From positions 1,736,001 to 1,800,000 of the forward strand of contig NZ_JAQNDK010000002.1 in the NCBI RefSeq assembly GCF_028368935.1: a stretch of DNA of 64,000 nucleotides, in the 5' to 3' direction. The translations under genes were made by a program, and so were the position numbers. The notes under the pieces are model-generated. The model was not told the DNA's origin. It searched no databases and saw nothing but the letters and a program-made list of their open reading frames with translations. This document shows, in pieces, positions 33,293 through 41,837 of the stretch. How positions within the stretch are numbered: position 1 is the first letter of the stretch; each line of letters opens with the position of its first letter. Source of the stretch: Sorangium aterium. Its GTDB lineage: Bacteria; Myxococcota_A; Polyangia; Polyangiales; Polyangiaceae.

Positions 33293-33727
33293 TCAAGCGA
33301 TGCCTCCCGGCGCGGTGATGCTCCGGCCTTCCGCCGCGGTGAAGACCTGGCCGGACCCGATCGCGTAGCGGCCGCTCGCGCTGGTCGCGACGATCGTCAG
33401 CTCACCCGTCGTGGGCCGCTCGGCCAGTTCGATGGCGAGCTCCGCCTTGCCCTCGAAGAGGGCGCACACGATCGCGACCTCGCGCGGGTACAGCATGACG
33501 CGCGTCGCGCCGGGCATGTTCGTGACCTCGAATGCCATCGCCACGTACGAGCCGAGGTCGTCGGGCAACGAGGGGGTGCGCTCGATGTACGCCCGGATCG
33601 CCCGGAAGCCCTGCTGCAGCTCCGGCGCGAGCTCCGCTGTGTCGACCGTGCGCACCGCGCCGCGCTGCCCGCCAGCCTTCCGGGCGGCGCGCTCTGCTGC
33701 CCGCCGGGCTTTCCTCGCGTGGCTCAT
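33293..33727 (-). CDS. element protein of unknown function
   Basis: 144 aa from ATG 33727. Basic N-terminus (RKARRAAERAARKAGGQRG), helical middle (LQQGFRAIRAYIERTPSLP) and a beta-rich end (SYVAMAFEVTNMPGATRVML, GELTIVATSASGRYAIGSG). Resembles no family I can name. Overlaps the upstream gene by four bases. Confidence 0.55.
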   Translation of the reverse strand: MSHARKARRAAERAARKAGGQRGAVRTVDTAELAPELQQGFRAIRAYIERTPSLPDDLGSYVAMAFEVTNMPGATRVMLYPREVAIVCALFEGKAELAIELAERPTTGELTIVATSASGRYAIGSGQVFTAAEGRSITAPGGIA

Positions 33728-34089
33728 CGGCTTGCCCCCTTCCGGAGGCCGGCGCGCTGCATGGCGGCCTCGAAATCGTCGCCCTCCGGTGCGGGCTTCT
33801 CCTTCGCGCGCGCGGCGTAGTACCGCTCGAGCTCCTCCGGCTCGACGAAGTAGAACTTGCCGATCTTCCGCGCGGCGAGCTTGCCGGCGCGGATGTCGGC
33901 CAGGACAGCGCGCTTGGGGAGCGCGATCCTGTCGTGCCGGATCCGCCGATCCGTCGCGTGCTTCGCGCTCTTGAGCTCCTCCCGCACGATGCCGCGAACG
34001 ACGCCGCGGAAGAGCTCGAGGAAGCCGGCCAGTTCCTTGGGAACGCCATGCGCTCCCGTCTGCGTATCCGATCCCGTGGCCTTCGACAT
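33724..34089 (-). CDS. MerR/excisionase-like DNA-binding protein
   Basis: 121 aa from ATG 34089, which has GGAGAGGT at good distance; an earlier ATG at 34143 lacks one. The winged-helix segment is ALPKRAVLADIRAGKLAARK followed by IGKFYFVEPEELERYYA, where the end of the helix-turn-helix and the FYF wing match HTH_17/AlpA-type proteins. A helical N-terminus (FLELFRGVVRGIVREELKS) may oligomerise. Directly after the HTH regulator, so part of the control block of the element. Confidence 0.65.
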   Translation of the reverse strand: MSKATGSDTQTGAHGVPKELAGFLELFRGVVRGIVREELKSAKHATDRRIRHDRIALPKRAVLADIRAGKLAARKIGKFYFVEPEELERYYAARAKEKPAPEGDDFEAAMQRAGLRKGASR

Positions 34090-34145
34090 GGCACCTCTCC
34101 GGCGCACGATCGCCAGGACCAGCCCGGCGCCCGGCGCGCTCATCG

Positions 34146-34370
34146 TCAGGCGGCCTTGGGGCCCTGCGGGTTCTGAAGGCGGATCGCGACGAGCTCCGCC
34201 GTCGCATTCCGGACGGGCAGCCCGCCGACAAGACGACCGAACGCCTGCCGGCTGATGCCGAGACGCGCCACCGCGGCCGCCTCGCCGAGATCCCTGACGA
34301 GGGCCATGGCCCCCTGCCTCACGTCCTCCGGAGCCACGACGGACCCCGTTCGCTTTGCTGCATCACTCAT
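34146..34370 (-). CDS. small phage-type HTH regulator
   Basis: 74 aa from ATG 34370. The core MALVRDLGEAAAVARLGISR, then QAFGRLVGGLPVRNATAELV is a Cro/CI-like helix-turn-helix. Its ATG lies inside an 11-bp perfect inverted repeat, so the protein probably represses its own synthesis. An upstream extension of the frame exists but crosses the operator. Confidence 0.65.
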   Translation of the reverse strand: MSDAAKRTGSVVAPEDVRQGAMALVRDLGEAAAVARLGISRQAFGRLVGGLPVRNATAELVAIRLQNPQGPKAA

Positions 34371-34379
34371 GCAGCAAAG
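34353..34379. promoter_or_regulatory. operator-like inverted repeat over a start codon
   Basis: CTTTGCTGCAT (34353-34363) and ATGCAGCAAAG (34369-34379) form a perfect 11-bp inverted repeat around CACTC; the second arm contains bases of the start codon at 34370. A second weaker inverted repeat, CTAACA/TGTTAG, lies upstream near 34413-34432. Binding would block ribosome or polymerase access. Confidence 0.6.
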
Positions 34380-34429
34380 GTGCGCGGCTAAGCGGTCAGC
34401 GTCGACGGGGTGCCTAACACCCTCGGATG

Positions 34430-35188
34430 TTAGACGGGCCCGCCACGGGCCCGCCTGCGGGCCCTGGAGTACCTCATGCGCTCCGGTGCCTCGAACGTGT
34501 TCCAAACGACCTTTGCTGGAACCCCAACCGCGCGAAGGGCGCGCATCGCGATCTCCTTCGCGTCGTGAAGGTCGCCAGGGTCAGAGCCGAACTCGCGCTC
34601 CATCGCGTCCATCACGCCATCCTCCCCGAGATCGAAGATCTCACGGAAGACACGAGCGCCCTTGAGCACCGCCCACCCTATACGCACGTGGGGCTCGACG
34701 TCGAATACCGGATCGGGGACCGGGTGCCTGTCAATCGGCTCGTGGATGCGCCCGAGTGCCTGAACAAGCCAACCAGCGAACTCGCCTCGCTGCGCGACAT
34801 CCGTCGTTGCGCCGTCGAAGTTCCTATCACTGTTGGCTTTCAGGTACTCGACAGCATGCTTGTGCATGTCTTTGAGTGCCATCTCGTCCCCATTGGCGAG
34901 CGCCACGTGCATCGCCCACAGTATCTCATGCACCGTTATCTGCGGCTCCCTCGGCAGATAGGAGGCGCTAGGCGACCCGGCTGCATGTGCGAGCTTCGCG
35001 AGCTTCGCACTGAGCTCTTTGACGGGCAGCGGCTCCGGTTCGCGGTCCTCTATCGGAGACCTTATTCTGCTACTGAAGACTCGAAACGCATCATCAGGAT
35101 TGAAGTCGTCGCTCCAGATTGGCGCCTCGTCCCTGCGCGTCTGGAGCCGCTTGCCCGCCTTGACGTTCAGCCGTATCCTGCTGACCAC
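34430..35188 (-). CDS. element protein of unknown function
   Basis: 252 aa from GTG 35188, with GAGG five bases upstream. Less GC-extreme than its neighbours. Helical segments dominate (VKELSAKLAKLAHAAG, ITVHEILWAMHVALANGDEM) and the C-terminal part has VRIGWAVLKGARVFREIFDL then an Arg-rich end. No family recognised. First gene upstream of the regulatory block. Confidence 0.6.
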   Translation of the reverse strand: MVSRIRLNVKAGKRLQTRRDEAPIWSDDFNPDDAFRVFSSRIRSPIEDREPEPLPVKELSAKLAKLAHAAGSPSASYLPREPQITVHEILWAMHVALANGDEMALKDMHKHAVEYLKANSDRNFDGATTDVAQRGEFAGWLVQALGRIHEPIDRHPVPDPVFDVEPHVRIGWAVLKGARVFREIFDLGEDGVMDAMEREFGSDPGDLHDAKEIAMRALRAVGVPAKVVWNTFEAPERMRYSRARRRARGGPV

Positions 35189-35312
35189 GTGAACCTCGCT
35201 CGTTCGCGTCGTCGGCCGGGAGGGTTGCCGCCCTCGCCGGCCGGTTCCTTCTGAGCCTACGCCGCGGCGAGGAGCACCGCGAGCGTGGCGAGCAGCGCGC
35301 TACCTCGGGCGC

Positions 35313-35801
35313 TCATCGTCCCCGCCGCGCGCGCTCGGTCGAAAGGCGCACGACATCGGCCGTGTGCCCGGAAGGCTGCTCGGGCGTCGCGAGGAGCTTG
35401 CCGAGCGCCTCGTTCGCCATGCGCGCGGCCTCCAGGTCGCCGGCGGCGAGCGCGGTCCGGACCATCTCGGTCAGCTGCGCCAGCAGGACCGCTCGCGGCG
35501 AGCTCGTCCCCGACGCGCCCGACGGCGCCGTTGCCGGTCCCGGCGAGGGTGGGGGGCCGCTGGCGTGGACGACGAGCACCGCCGGCGCGGCGCCACCCTG
35601 CGCGCTCTCGAGGTCGACCGGAGGCCGCGGCGAGGCCTGTGTGGGCGGCGACGGCTCGGTCACGGCCCCGAGCTCCGCCTTGGACCCATGGTCGGACCCA
35701 GGCCCCTCCACGCCCCCGAGCACATCGGCCGGACCCTGCTCTACTTCTCCAATTGTTCCGGCAGCTTCGCCGCCGCGCCCCACCCCGAGCGCGGCCCTCA
35801 C
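35313..35801 (-). CDS. right-end element protein, translated just after the host regulator
   Basis: 162 aa from GTG 35801 (VRAALGVGRGGEAAG). A Pro/Ala/Gly-rich, probably disordered N-terminus of about 95 residues is followed by a helical domain LAQLTEMVRTALAAGDLEAA, then RMANEALGKLL, and an end VVRLSTERARR. The GTG starts one base after the TGA of the host regulator, inside the right border of the element, so in the integrated state it is expected to be translated by reinitiation after the regulator. In the circular form the DNA upstream is different (integrase 3' end). Confidence 0.6.
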   Translation of the reverse strand: MRAALGVGRGGEAAGTIGEVEQGPADVLGGVEGPGSDHGSKAELGAVTEPSPPTQASPRPPVDLESAQGGAAPAVLVVHASGPPPSPGPATAPSGASGTSSPRAVLLAQLTEMVRTALAAGDLEAARMANEALGKLLATPEQPSGHTADVVRLSTERARRGR

Positions 35802-35802
35802 A

Positions 35803-35817
35803 TCACTGGATACCGTA
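35803..35817. other. right attachment site (attR core)
   Basis: TCACTGGATACCGTA, read on the minus strand as the last five codons of the regulator (Tyr-Gly-Ile-Gln-stop). Identical to 14545-14559. The host regulator keeps its full C-terminus because the core itself supplies it. Confidence 0.8.
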
Positions 35818-38800
35818 CTCCTTGAGGCGCCGGTAGAACGTCCGGCGCGGCAGGCCCACGACCTGCGCCGCCTTCACCCGGTTCCAGTTACAGCTCGAGA
35901 GCGCGACAAGGATCCGCTCCCGCTCGCTCGCCTTGTGCGCGTCCAGCGACGTCTCGAGGCGGCGCGGATCGCTCGACGGCGGTGCCCGGCCCGCGCTCGC
36001 GGGCGCCCCGCCGCCGGCGGGCGCTCGCGGCGGGGGCGCGGCGCCGCTGTCGAGCGAGCCCCGCAGCGACCGAGGCGCCGCGTCGGGGAGCTCGAAGTCC
36101 TCGCTCTCCAGCTCGGGGCGATCCGACAGGACCCACGCGTTGAGCAGCACGTTCTCGAGCTGCCGCACGTTCCCGGGCCAGGTGTACGCCGACAGCCGCT
36201 TCAGCGCGGCGCGGGACACGCTGCGGCGATCGCGGCCGTAGCGCGCGGCGAAGATCCCGAGGAAGTAGTCGATGAGCAGCGGGATGTCCTCGATCCGCTG
36301 GCGCAGCGACGGCACCCGCACCTCGACGACGTGCAGCCGGTAGTAGAGATCCTCGCGGAACGTGCCCCTCGAGACCATGTCGGCGAGGTCCCGGTGCGTC
36401 GCCGCGATGACCCGCGCGTCGACAGGCTCCTCGCGCGCGCCGCCGACCGGACGGACGACCTTCTCCTGCAGCACGCGCAGCAGCCCGGCCTGCATCTTCT
36501 GCGGCATCTCCCCGATCTCGTCGAGCAGGATGGTGCCGCCGGTCACCTCCCGGAAGAGCCCCTTCCGGTCGCGGTCGGCGCCCGTGAACGCGCCGCGGAC
36601 GTGCCCGAAGAGCTCGCTCTCCAGCAGGTGCTCCGGGATCGCGCCGCAGTTGACGCCGACGAACGGCTTCTTCGCCCGCGGGCTCGCGTTGTGGATCGTC
36701 CTGGCGACGACCTCCTTGCCCGTCCCGCTCTCGCCCGTGATCAGGATCGGGATGTCCGTGTCCTTCACCCGGTCGATGAGCGCGTACACGCGGCGCATCG
36801 CCTCGCTCGTGCCGACAAGGCCCTCGTAGCCGAAATGGCCGCGGATCACCGCGCGCGCCGAGCGCAGATCCCGCCGCGTCGCGGCCAGCTGCGCGGTGCG
36901 GTGGCCGAGGAGCTCCTCCAGCTTGGCGCGCGCCGCGCGCAGCTCCTCGTTCGCGCGCTCGAGCTCGCGGGCGCGGCGCTCGTTCTCGCTCACGAGCCGC
37001 GCCGTCTCGATGGCGATCGCGACCTGATCGGCCAGCGCCGTCAGCGTCGGGAGCTCCACCTCGAACTTCGCCGCCGCGCTCAGCCGGGTCTCCAGGTACA
37101 GCGCGCCGATCACCTGCCCGCTCCGCTGCCGGATCGGCACGCACGCGACCGACTGCAGCATGAGCTGGTGCACCGAGACGTAATCGCTCATGCGCGCGTC
37201 GTCCCGCGCGCTCGCGGTCACGACCGACTCGCCCGTGGAGATCACCCGCTCGGCGATCGAGCTGGAGAAGCGCGCGTGCGGGTCGTCCCCCGCCTGGTCG
37301 CGCGAGGCGTGGATCGAGAGATCGACAGCGCCTTCGCCCGCAGCCTGCTGCAGCTCGTCGCGCGGCGGCCGCTGGAGGATGATGAACCCGCGCTCCGCCT
37401 GGAGGAGCGCGATCGCATGATCGGTCACCTTCGCGAGCAGGCGCGTGAGATCGTGCTCGCCCGCGATCTCGCGGTTGATCTCGAGGACCCGCGCCAGCCG
37501 GTCCTCGCCCTGCGGGGGCGCCGCGCCGGCCTGCGCGCCCGCGCTCTGCTGGGTGAACGGCACCGTGCGGCTGCTCATCAGCTCGAGCATCGCGGCCGCC
37601 CGGATCTCCTTGCGCCGGGCGTCGTTCCAGAACACTTCCCGGAGGTCGCGCGGCAGCTTCGAGGCGATCTCCTCCAGCGTGATCAGCGCCTCCTCGCGGT
37701 CGTGGCGCGCCCGGATGAGGTGCCCCCGCTCCGTCTCGAGCTGCGCCCGCGCCTCCAGCGAGCGCCAGATCCAATCGCGCTGGCCCGCGGCGCGCGCCGC
37801 GTCGAGCGCCTCGTCGTACGCCGACCGGGCCCGCCACTCGTCGCGCGCGAGCGCCGCGACGCGGCCGCGGGCCAGCGCGAGCAGGGCGCGGTGGGCGCCG
37901 GTCGTCCCCAGGCGCTCCGACGCCACGTCGATCTCCTCGCCGAGGGCGCGCGGATCCGCGCCGGCGCGCGCCACCGCGAAGAGCACGCGCTCGAGCCGCG
38001 CCTCGACCCCGTCGATGCGCCGGCCCATCGCCTCGTACGCCTCGGCGCACTCGAGGCAGAGCCGCTCGGCCTGCTCGAGATCGCCCGAGCGCGCCGCGTG
38101 CTCCGCCTCGAGCGCGAGCAGCTGCGCCTGCTGCTGCGGCGCGAGATCCGCGCGCTGGGCGGCGAGCGCGTCGAGCGACACCCGGGCCCGCGCGAGCCGC
38201 CCGAGGTAGAGGTCGAGGTTCGCGAGGTTGAGGAGCGCCTGGCGGATCGTCGCGACGCGGCCGGAGCGCCGGCCCAGATCGACGGCGGCCTCGAGGTGGC
38301 GGATGGCCGCGCCGAGGTCGCCCTGGAGCTTCGTGAGCGCGGCGAGGTTCAGGCGGGTCGTCGCGAGCGTGCCCGCGTCGCCGGCCTGCTCCGCGGCCGT
38401 GAGCGCCTCCTCGTAGACCGCCTTCGCCTCGCTGAGGCGGTCGTCCCGCTGGAGCGCGAAGGCGAGCGACACGAGCGCGACCGACAGGATGCGCGGCTCT
38501 CCCGTGAGCCGCGCGAGCCGGACCGCGTGCTCCAGCGTGCGCTTCGCGTCCTCGTGCCGCGAGGCGAAGCTCTGCGCGAGCCCGCGCGTCGCCACCGCCT
38601 CGGCGACAATCGCCTCGGGCGAGGCGCCGAACGCGGCGGCCGTCGCGACCTCGGAGCGCGGCGCGCCGGTGAGCTCCGCCTCGATCTTGAGCGGGCCCAC
38701 GCGCTCCACGGCCTCGCCGGCGCGGCGCTCCGCCTCGCCGTAGTCGCCGGCGCGCACGAGCGCGCGGGCCATCTGCAGCGACCAGAACGCCGCGAGCGCG

Positions 38801-40569
38801 TGATCGTGCGAGGCCTCGACCTGGTCCTTCACGCGCCCGAGCTCGGCGAGCGCCCTCGCCGTGTCGCCGCGGTTCATGGCGAGCCGCGCGCGTGCGATGG
38901 TCAAGGTGGGCACCGCGGCGGGCGAGCCGTCGCCCACGTGCCGCCCGAGCGCCTCTGCGGCCGCGTCGAAGTGGCCGCGGTCGAGCAGCCGGTGGATCTC
39001 CGCCGGCGGCAGCGCCGCCCCCTCGGCGCCCGCGCCGCCCGGCCCGGACGCCACCGCGCTCGTCGGGGGCGCGTCGAGCAGCCGATCGACGTCCTCGGTC
39101 GACGCGACGGGCGCGCGCGCGATGCGCGCGACGATCTCGCGGATGCGCCCGGGCCACCGCCCCGCGCGGGAGACGACGTGCGCCGCCACCGCGTCGCTCA
39201 GCGACGGGATGGTGCGCTGCACGAGCTCGCGGGCGACCTGCTCGTCGAGCGGCGCCATCTCGAAGCGCTCGAACCCGCGGCCCAGGCGCGCGGGGGAAGG
39301 CGCGTCGTCAGCGGGCGCGCCGCGCGCGGTACGCGGCGCGTCGTCAGCGGGCGCGCCGCGCGCCGCGCGCGGCGCGCCTGACGCCCGGCCCGCGCCGCCC
39401 TCCGATGGATCCCCGAGCACGAACACGAGCTTGCCGCCGGCCTTCCGCACCTCGTCGAGGCGCTCGAGCGCCGCGTCGCCGAGCCGGTCGGCGTCGTCGA
39501 CGAGCGCCGTCACCCGGCCGAGATCGTGCTCCGACAGCTCGATCGAGAGCGCCTCGCGCGGGTCTGCCACGCGGGCCGCCTCGACCCACGCGACGGCGTA
39601 CCCGCCCACCTCGAGCGACCACGCGATGCGCCGGAGCAGCGCGCTCCGCCCGGAAGAGCGCGGGCCGTCGATCGAGAGCCCGCCGCCCGCGGGCAGCGCC
39701 ATGATCTGCGCGAGCAGCCGCGTGGAGGGCGCGTCCAGCCCGACGATGGGCCAGACCACGGCGCCCGCGTCCGCGTCGGGCCTCGCCCCCGCCTCGCCCG
39801 GCCTCCCGGCCTCCTCGCCCGGCCCGGAGGGGAGCCGCGCCGCGCGCCGGAGCGCGTTCGCGAGCTCGTCCGCGCTCGGGTAGCGCGCGTTCGGGTCCTT
39901 GGCGGTCGCCCGGTCGACGACCCCCTGGAGCGCCTCGACGACCTTCGGATCGCGATCGCCCCCGCTGTCGCGGAGGGCCTCGGCGAGCGTCGCGCCGAGC
40001 GCGAACACCTCGGCGCGGACGGTGAGCGCGTCGCCCTTGAAGAGCTCCGGCGCGGCGTAGCGGGGCGTGAGGCCCAGGGGCCGCGAGCCGTCGTCGCGGA
40101 ACGGCGCGGCGAGGCCGAGGTCGACGAGCGTCGCGCGGCCGCCCTCGCCGACGATGATGTTCGCGGGCTTCACGTCGCCGTGCAGCAGGAGCGCGCGGTG
40201 CAGGCGCGTCAGCTGATCGGCCGCGTCGGCGATGGCCGCGAGGTTCCTGGCCAGGTCGCCCTTGCGCGCGAGCAGATCGGCGAGGCTCGTCCCCTCGACG
40301 AGCTCGCGCACCATGAACGGCCGCCCTGACGCCGGCAGCCGGCCGAAGCGGAGCACGCGCGGCACGCCGAGGCCCTCGACGCCCGACAGCGCCGCCGCCT
40401 CGCGGACGAGCGCGAGCACCTCCGGCTCGTCCGCCTCCTCGCCGAGCGTCTTCAGCGCGACCGTCTTGCCGGTGAGGCGGTCGCGCACCGCCCACACCTC
40501 GCCACCACCGCCCTTTCCGAGCGCCCCGATCGGCTCATAGCGCGGGGGAAACAGCGGACGCGACGTCAC
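35803..40569 (-). CDS. Ser/Thr kinase-TPR-GAF-sigma-54 activator fusion
   Basis: 1588 aa. Order of domains: protein kinase (about 12-255; GKGGGGEVW loop, [10 protein letters not shown] catalytic loop, LVDLGLA in place of DFG); an AAA/ORC-like ATPase (Walker A GPRSSGRS near 305); about 400 residues of TPR repeats (540-950); GAF domain (about 1010-1170); sigma-54 interaction domain (about 1255-1490; [23 protein letters not shown]); Fis-type HTH ([20 protein letters not shown]). A complete signal-to-promoter protein: kinase input, ligand sensing and activation of sigma-54 polymerase. Two 12-residue repeats lie near 415-440. The integrated element begins exactly at its stop codon. Confidence 0.93.
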   Translation of the reverse strand: MTSRPLFPPRYEPIGALGKGGGGEVWAVRDRLTGKTVALKTLGEEADEPEVLALVREAAALSGVEGLGVPRVLRFGRLPASGRPFMVRELVEGTSLADLLARKGDLARNLAAIADAADQLTRLHRALLLHGDVKPANIIVGEGGRATLVDLGLAAPFRDDGSRPLGLTPRYAAPELFKGDALTVRAEVFALGATLAEALRDSGGDRDPKVVEALQGVVDRATAKDPNARYPSADELANALRRAARLPSGPGEEAGRPGEAGARPDADAGAVVWPIVGLDAPSTRLLAQIMALPAGGGLSIDGPRSSGRSALLRRIAWSLEVGGYAVAWVEAARVADPREALSIELSEHDLGRVTALVDDADRLGDAALERLDEVRKAGGKLVFVLGDPSEGGAGRASGAPRAARGAPADDAPRTARGAPADDAPSPARLGRGFERFEMAPLDEQVARELVQRTIPSLSDAVAAHVVSRAGRWPGRIREIVARIARAPVASTEDVDRLLDAPPTSAVASGPGGAGAEGAALPPAEIHRLLDRGHFDAAAEALGRHVGDGSPAAVPTLTIARARLAMNRGDTARALAELGRVKDQVEASHDHALAAFWSLQMARALVRAGDYGEAERRAGEAVERVGPLKIEAELTGAPRSEVATAAAFGASPEAIVAEAVATRGLAQSFASRHEDAKRTLEHAVRLARLTGEPRILSVALVSLAFALQRDDRLSEAKAVYEEALTAAEQAGDAGTLATTRLNLAALTKLQGDLGAAIRHLEAAVDLGRRSGRVATIRQALLNLANLDLYLGRLARARVSLDALAAQRADLAPQQQAQLLALEAEHAARSGDLEQAERLCLECAEAYEAMGRRIDGVEARLERVLFAVARAGADPRALGEEIDVASERLGTTGAHRALLALARGRVAALARDEWRARSAYDEALDAARAAGQRDWIWRSLEARAQLETERGHLIRARHDREEALITLEEIASKLPRDLREVFWNDARRKEIRAAAMLELMSSRTVPFTQQSAGAQAGAAPPQGEDRLARVLEINREIAGEHDLTRLLAKVTDHAIALLQAERGFIILQRPPRDELQQAAGEGAVDLSIHASRDQAGDDPHARFSSSIAERVISTGESVVTASARDDARMSDYVSVHQLMLQSVACVPIRQRSGQVIGALYLETRLSAAAKFEVELPTLTALADQVAIAIETARLVSENERRARELERANEELRAARAKLEELLGHRTAQLAATRRDLRSARAVIRGHFGYEGLVGTSEAMRRVYALIDRVKDTDIPILITGESGTGKEVVARTIHNASPRAKKPFVGVNCGAIPEHLLESELFGHVRGAFTGADRDRKGLFREVTGGTILLDEIGEMPQKMQAGLLRVLQEKVVRPVGGAREEPVDARVIAATHRDLADMVSRGTFREDLYYRLHVVEVRVPSLRQRIEDIPLLIDYFLGIFAARYGRDRRSVSRAALKRLSAYTWPGNVRQLENVLLNAWVLSDRPELESEDFELPDAAPRSLRGSLDSGAAPPPRAPAGGGAPASAGRAPPSSDPRRLETSLDAHKASERERILVALSSCNWNRVKAAQVVGLPRRTFYRRLKEYGIQ
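39301..39372. repeat. 36-bp in-frame tandem repeat in the kinase fusion gene
   Basis: Two copies of a 36-bp unit (39301-39336, 39337-39372; the last 12 bases diverge) encode [12 protein letters not shown]-like repeats in a linker following the ATPase. Copy number can change without a frameshift. Confidence 0.6.
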
Positions 40570-40581
40570 CTCATCCCTCGA

Positions 40582-41514
40582 TCAGAGGCCATACCCCGCG
40601 GACAGCCCGAAAAACAACCCTGTGATGGAGAAGCCGGCGTCGAGCCGCGTCTGGAGCTGCTTGATCGGCTTGTACCGGAAGCTGAGCTGCGGGAACGAGA
40701 TCCATGGGAACACCGACGGCTTGGATCCTCCGTTGATCCAGCTCGGCTCGTCGTAGTTGCCGAAATGGTCGTTGGAGCCGTCGCAGAAGCCGCCGGTCGG
40801 GCCGGCGCACTTGCTCCACGAGCCCACGTCGTCGGGGTCGAGGCGCGACGGGTTGTTCGGGTACGCCTGCGCGCGGTAGAGGTTGCCGAAGACGACGCCG
40901 AGCCCGACGCCGCCGCCGATGAGCAGGGAGAAGCGGCCCTTCTCCTTGTCGAGCGGGATCTCGTAGAGGAGATCGGTCGTGAAGTAGACGAGCTTCATGT
41001 CGCTCGAGACCATCTCCCAGGCGTCGTTGCCGTCGTTCTTCCCCTTGAAGAGGAAGGGATCCATCGAGTAGTCCGCGTAGGAGATCGCCAGATCGATCTC
41101 GAGCCCGTCCCTGCGTGTGGCGAGCTCCGGGCCGAACGTGAACACGTTCACGGACGCCCCGCCGTCCGCGAAGAGGTTGATCATCGCCTTCGGCACAATG
41201 AGGTTCCGGAACCGGAGCCCGGCGAACCGATAGGTCTTGCCCTCCCTCTCGAACGGGGCGTTGTCATCCGCCGCCTCGGGGGGCGCTTCCTGCGGCTTTT
41301 CCTTCTCGCCGGGCGCCTTGTCGTCCTGCGCCTTCTCGTCCGTGGCCTGCTTCTCGGCAGCAGCGGAGTCGTCCTGTTTGCCTTCGGCGTCGTCCTTCTT
41401 GGGCTGCGCGCTGGCGCTCGACGAGAAGCACACGGCGCCGAGCAGCGCGGCGAGCGCGGCGGCCCTGGCGTGCACCCCGACCGCGAGCTGCCGACCCATC
41501 TTCACGTGGTACAT
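40582..41514 (-). CDS. outer-membrane beta-barrel-like protein
   Basis: 310 aa. Signal peptide (HARAAALAALLGAVCFSSSASA, cleavage after SAS-A), then 65 residues of Asp/Glu/Lys-rich low complexity, then a region of alternating strands with aromatic ends (FNLFADGG, VYFTTDLLYEIPL, SLLIGGGVGLGVVFG) finishing with FFGLSAGYGL, the C-terminal aromatic/Leu signature of outer-membrane proteins. The two Cys (KCAGPTGGFC) may form a loop disulfide. It follows a host regulator but no operon is evident. ATG at 41514 or 41499. Confidence 0.75.
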   Translation of the reverse strand: MYHVKMGRQLAVGVHARAAALAALLGAVCFSSSASAQPKKDDAEGKQDDSAAAEKQATDEKAQDDKAPGEKEKPQEAPPEAADDNAPFEREGKTYRFAGLRFRNLIVPKAMINLFADGGASVNVFTFGPELATRRDGLEIDLAISYADYSMDPFLFKGKNDGNDAWEMVSSDMKLVYFTTDLLYEIPLDKEKGRFSLLIGGGVGLGVVFGNLYRAQAYPNNPSRLDPDDVGSWSKCAGPTGGFCDGSNDHFGNYDEPSWINGGSKPSVFPWISFPQLSFRYKPIKQLQTRLDAGFSITGLFFGLSAGYGL

Positions 41515-41837
41515 TGTAGGTCACCTAGCGATGCGTAAGTTCAGGGCCGGGCTCCGGCGCCCACGGAACGGGCGCGCCGAGGCCAGCCTCGGGTTCTCCG
41601 CGCGCCCCGGTGGACCGGGCACCAGCGAGGGGAGGGTACACGAGACGCAGCGCCGTGTGACGCCCGCGGACCGCCCACGGCGGAGCTTTTTCCACGGCGG
41701 CGCGCCAGAGCGCGCCTGCTCGTGATCAGCGTGGGTGGCCGTGCGATGTTGGCGCGGCAAAGGCCCTACGGCGGCGGCATCCCCGGCGGGCCAAACGAGG
41801 TTGCGCACAGCAAAATAATCCGCAATAGACGGAAAGG
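41515..41837. other. divergent intergenic region
   Basis: 323 bases between the outer-membrane protein gene (leftward) and the hydrolase gene (rightward); must carry both promoters. Only the last 40 bases are AT-rich (AGCAAAATAATCC near 41800-41820), with TTGCGC about 17 bases before AATAGA as a weak candidate. No hairpin or small gene recognised. Confidence 0.4.

Larger units (their letters stand above)
14545..35817. mobile_element. integrated prophage/satellite-like element (about 21.3 kb)
   Basis: Bounded by a 15-base perfect direct repeat. The left end holds a tyrosine integrase and excisionase-like gene; the interior holds a RepA-type helicase with an iteron-like array, HTH/RHH regulators and an HK97-type prohead protease homologue. 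Nearly every gene points leftward, the direction of the host regulator at the right border. Secondary insertions are an IS5-family element (14637-15580) and a TniB-type cassette (19509-22659). I see no terminase, portal, major capsid, tail tape measure or lysis gene, so it is either a defective prophage or a small satellite that borrows a helper. The insertion point is the overlap of two host genes. Confidence 0.78.
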
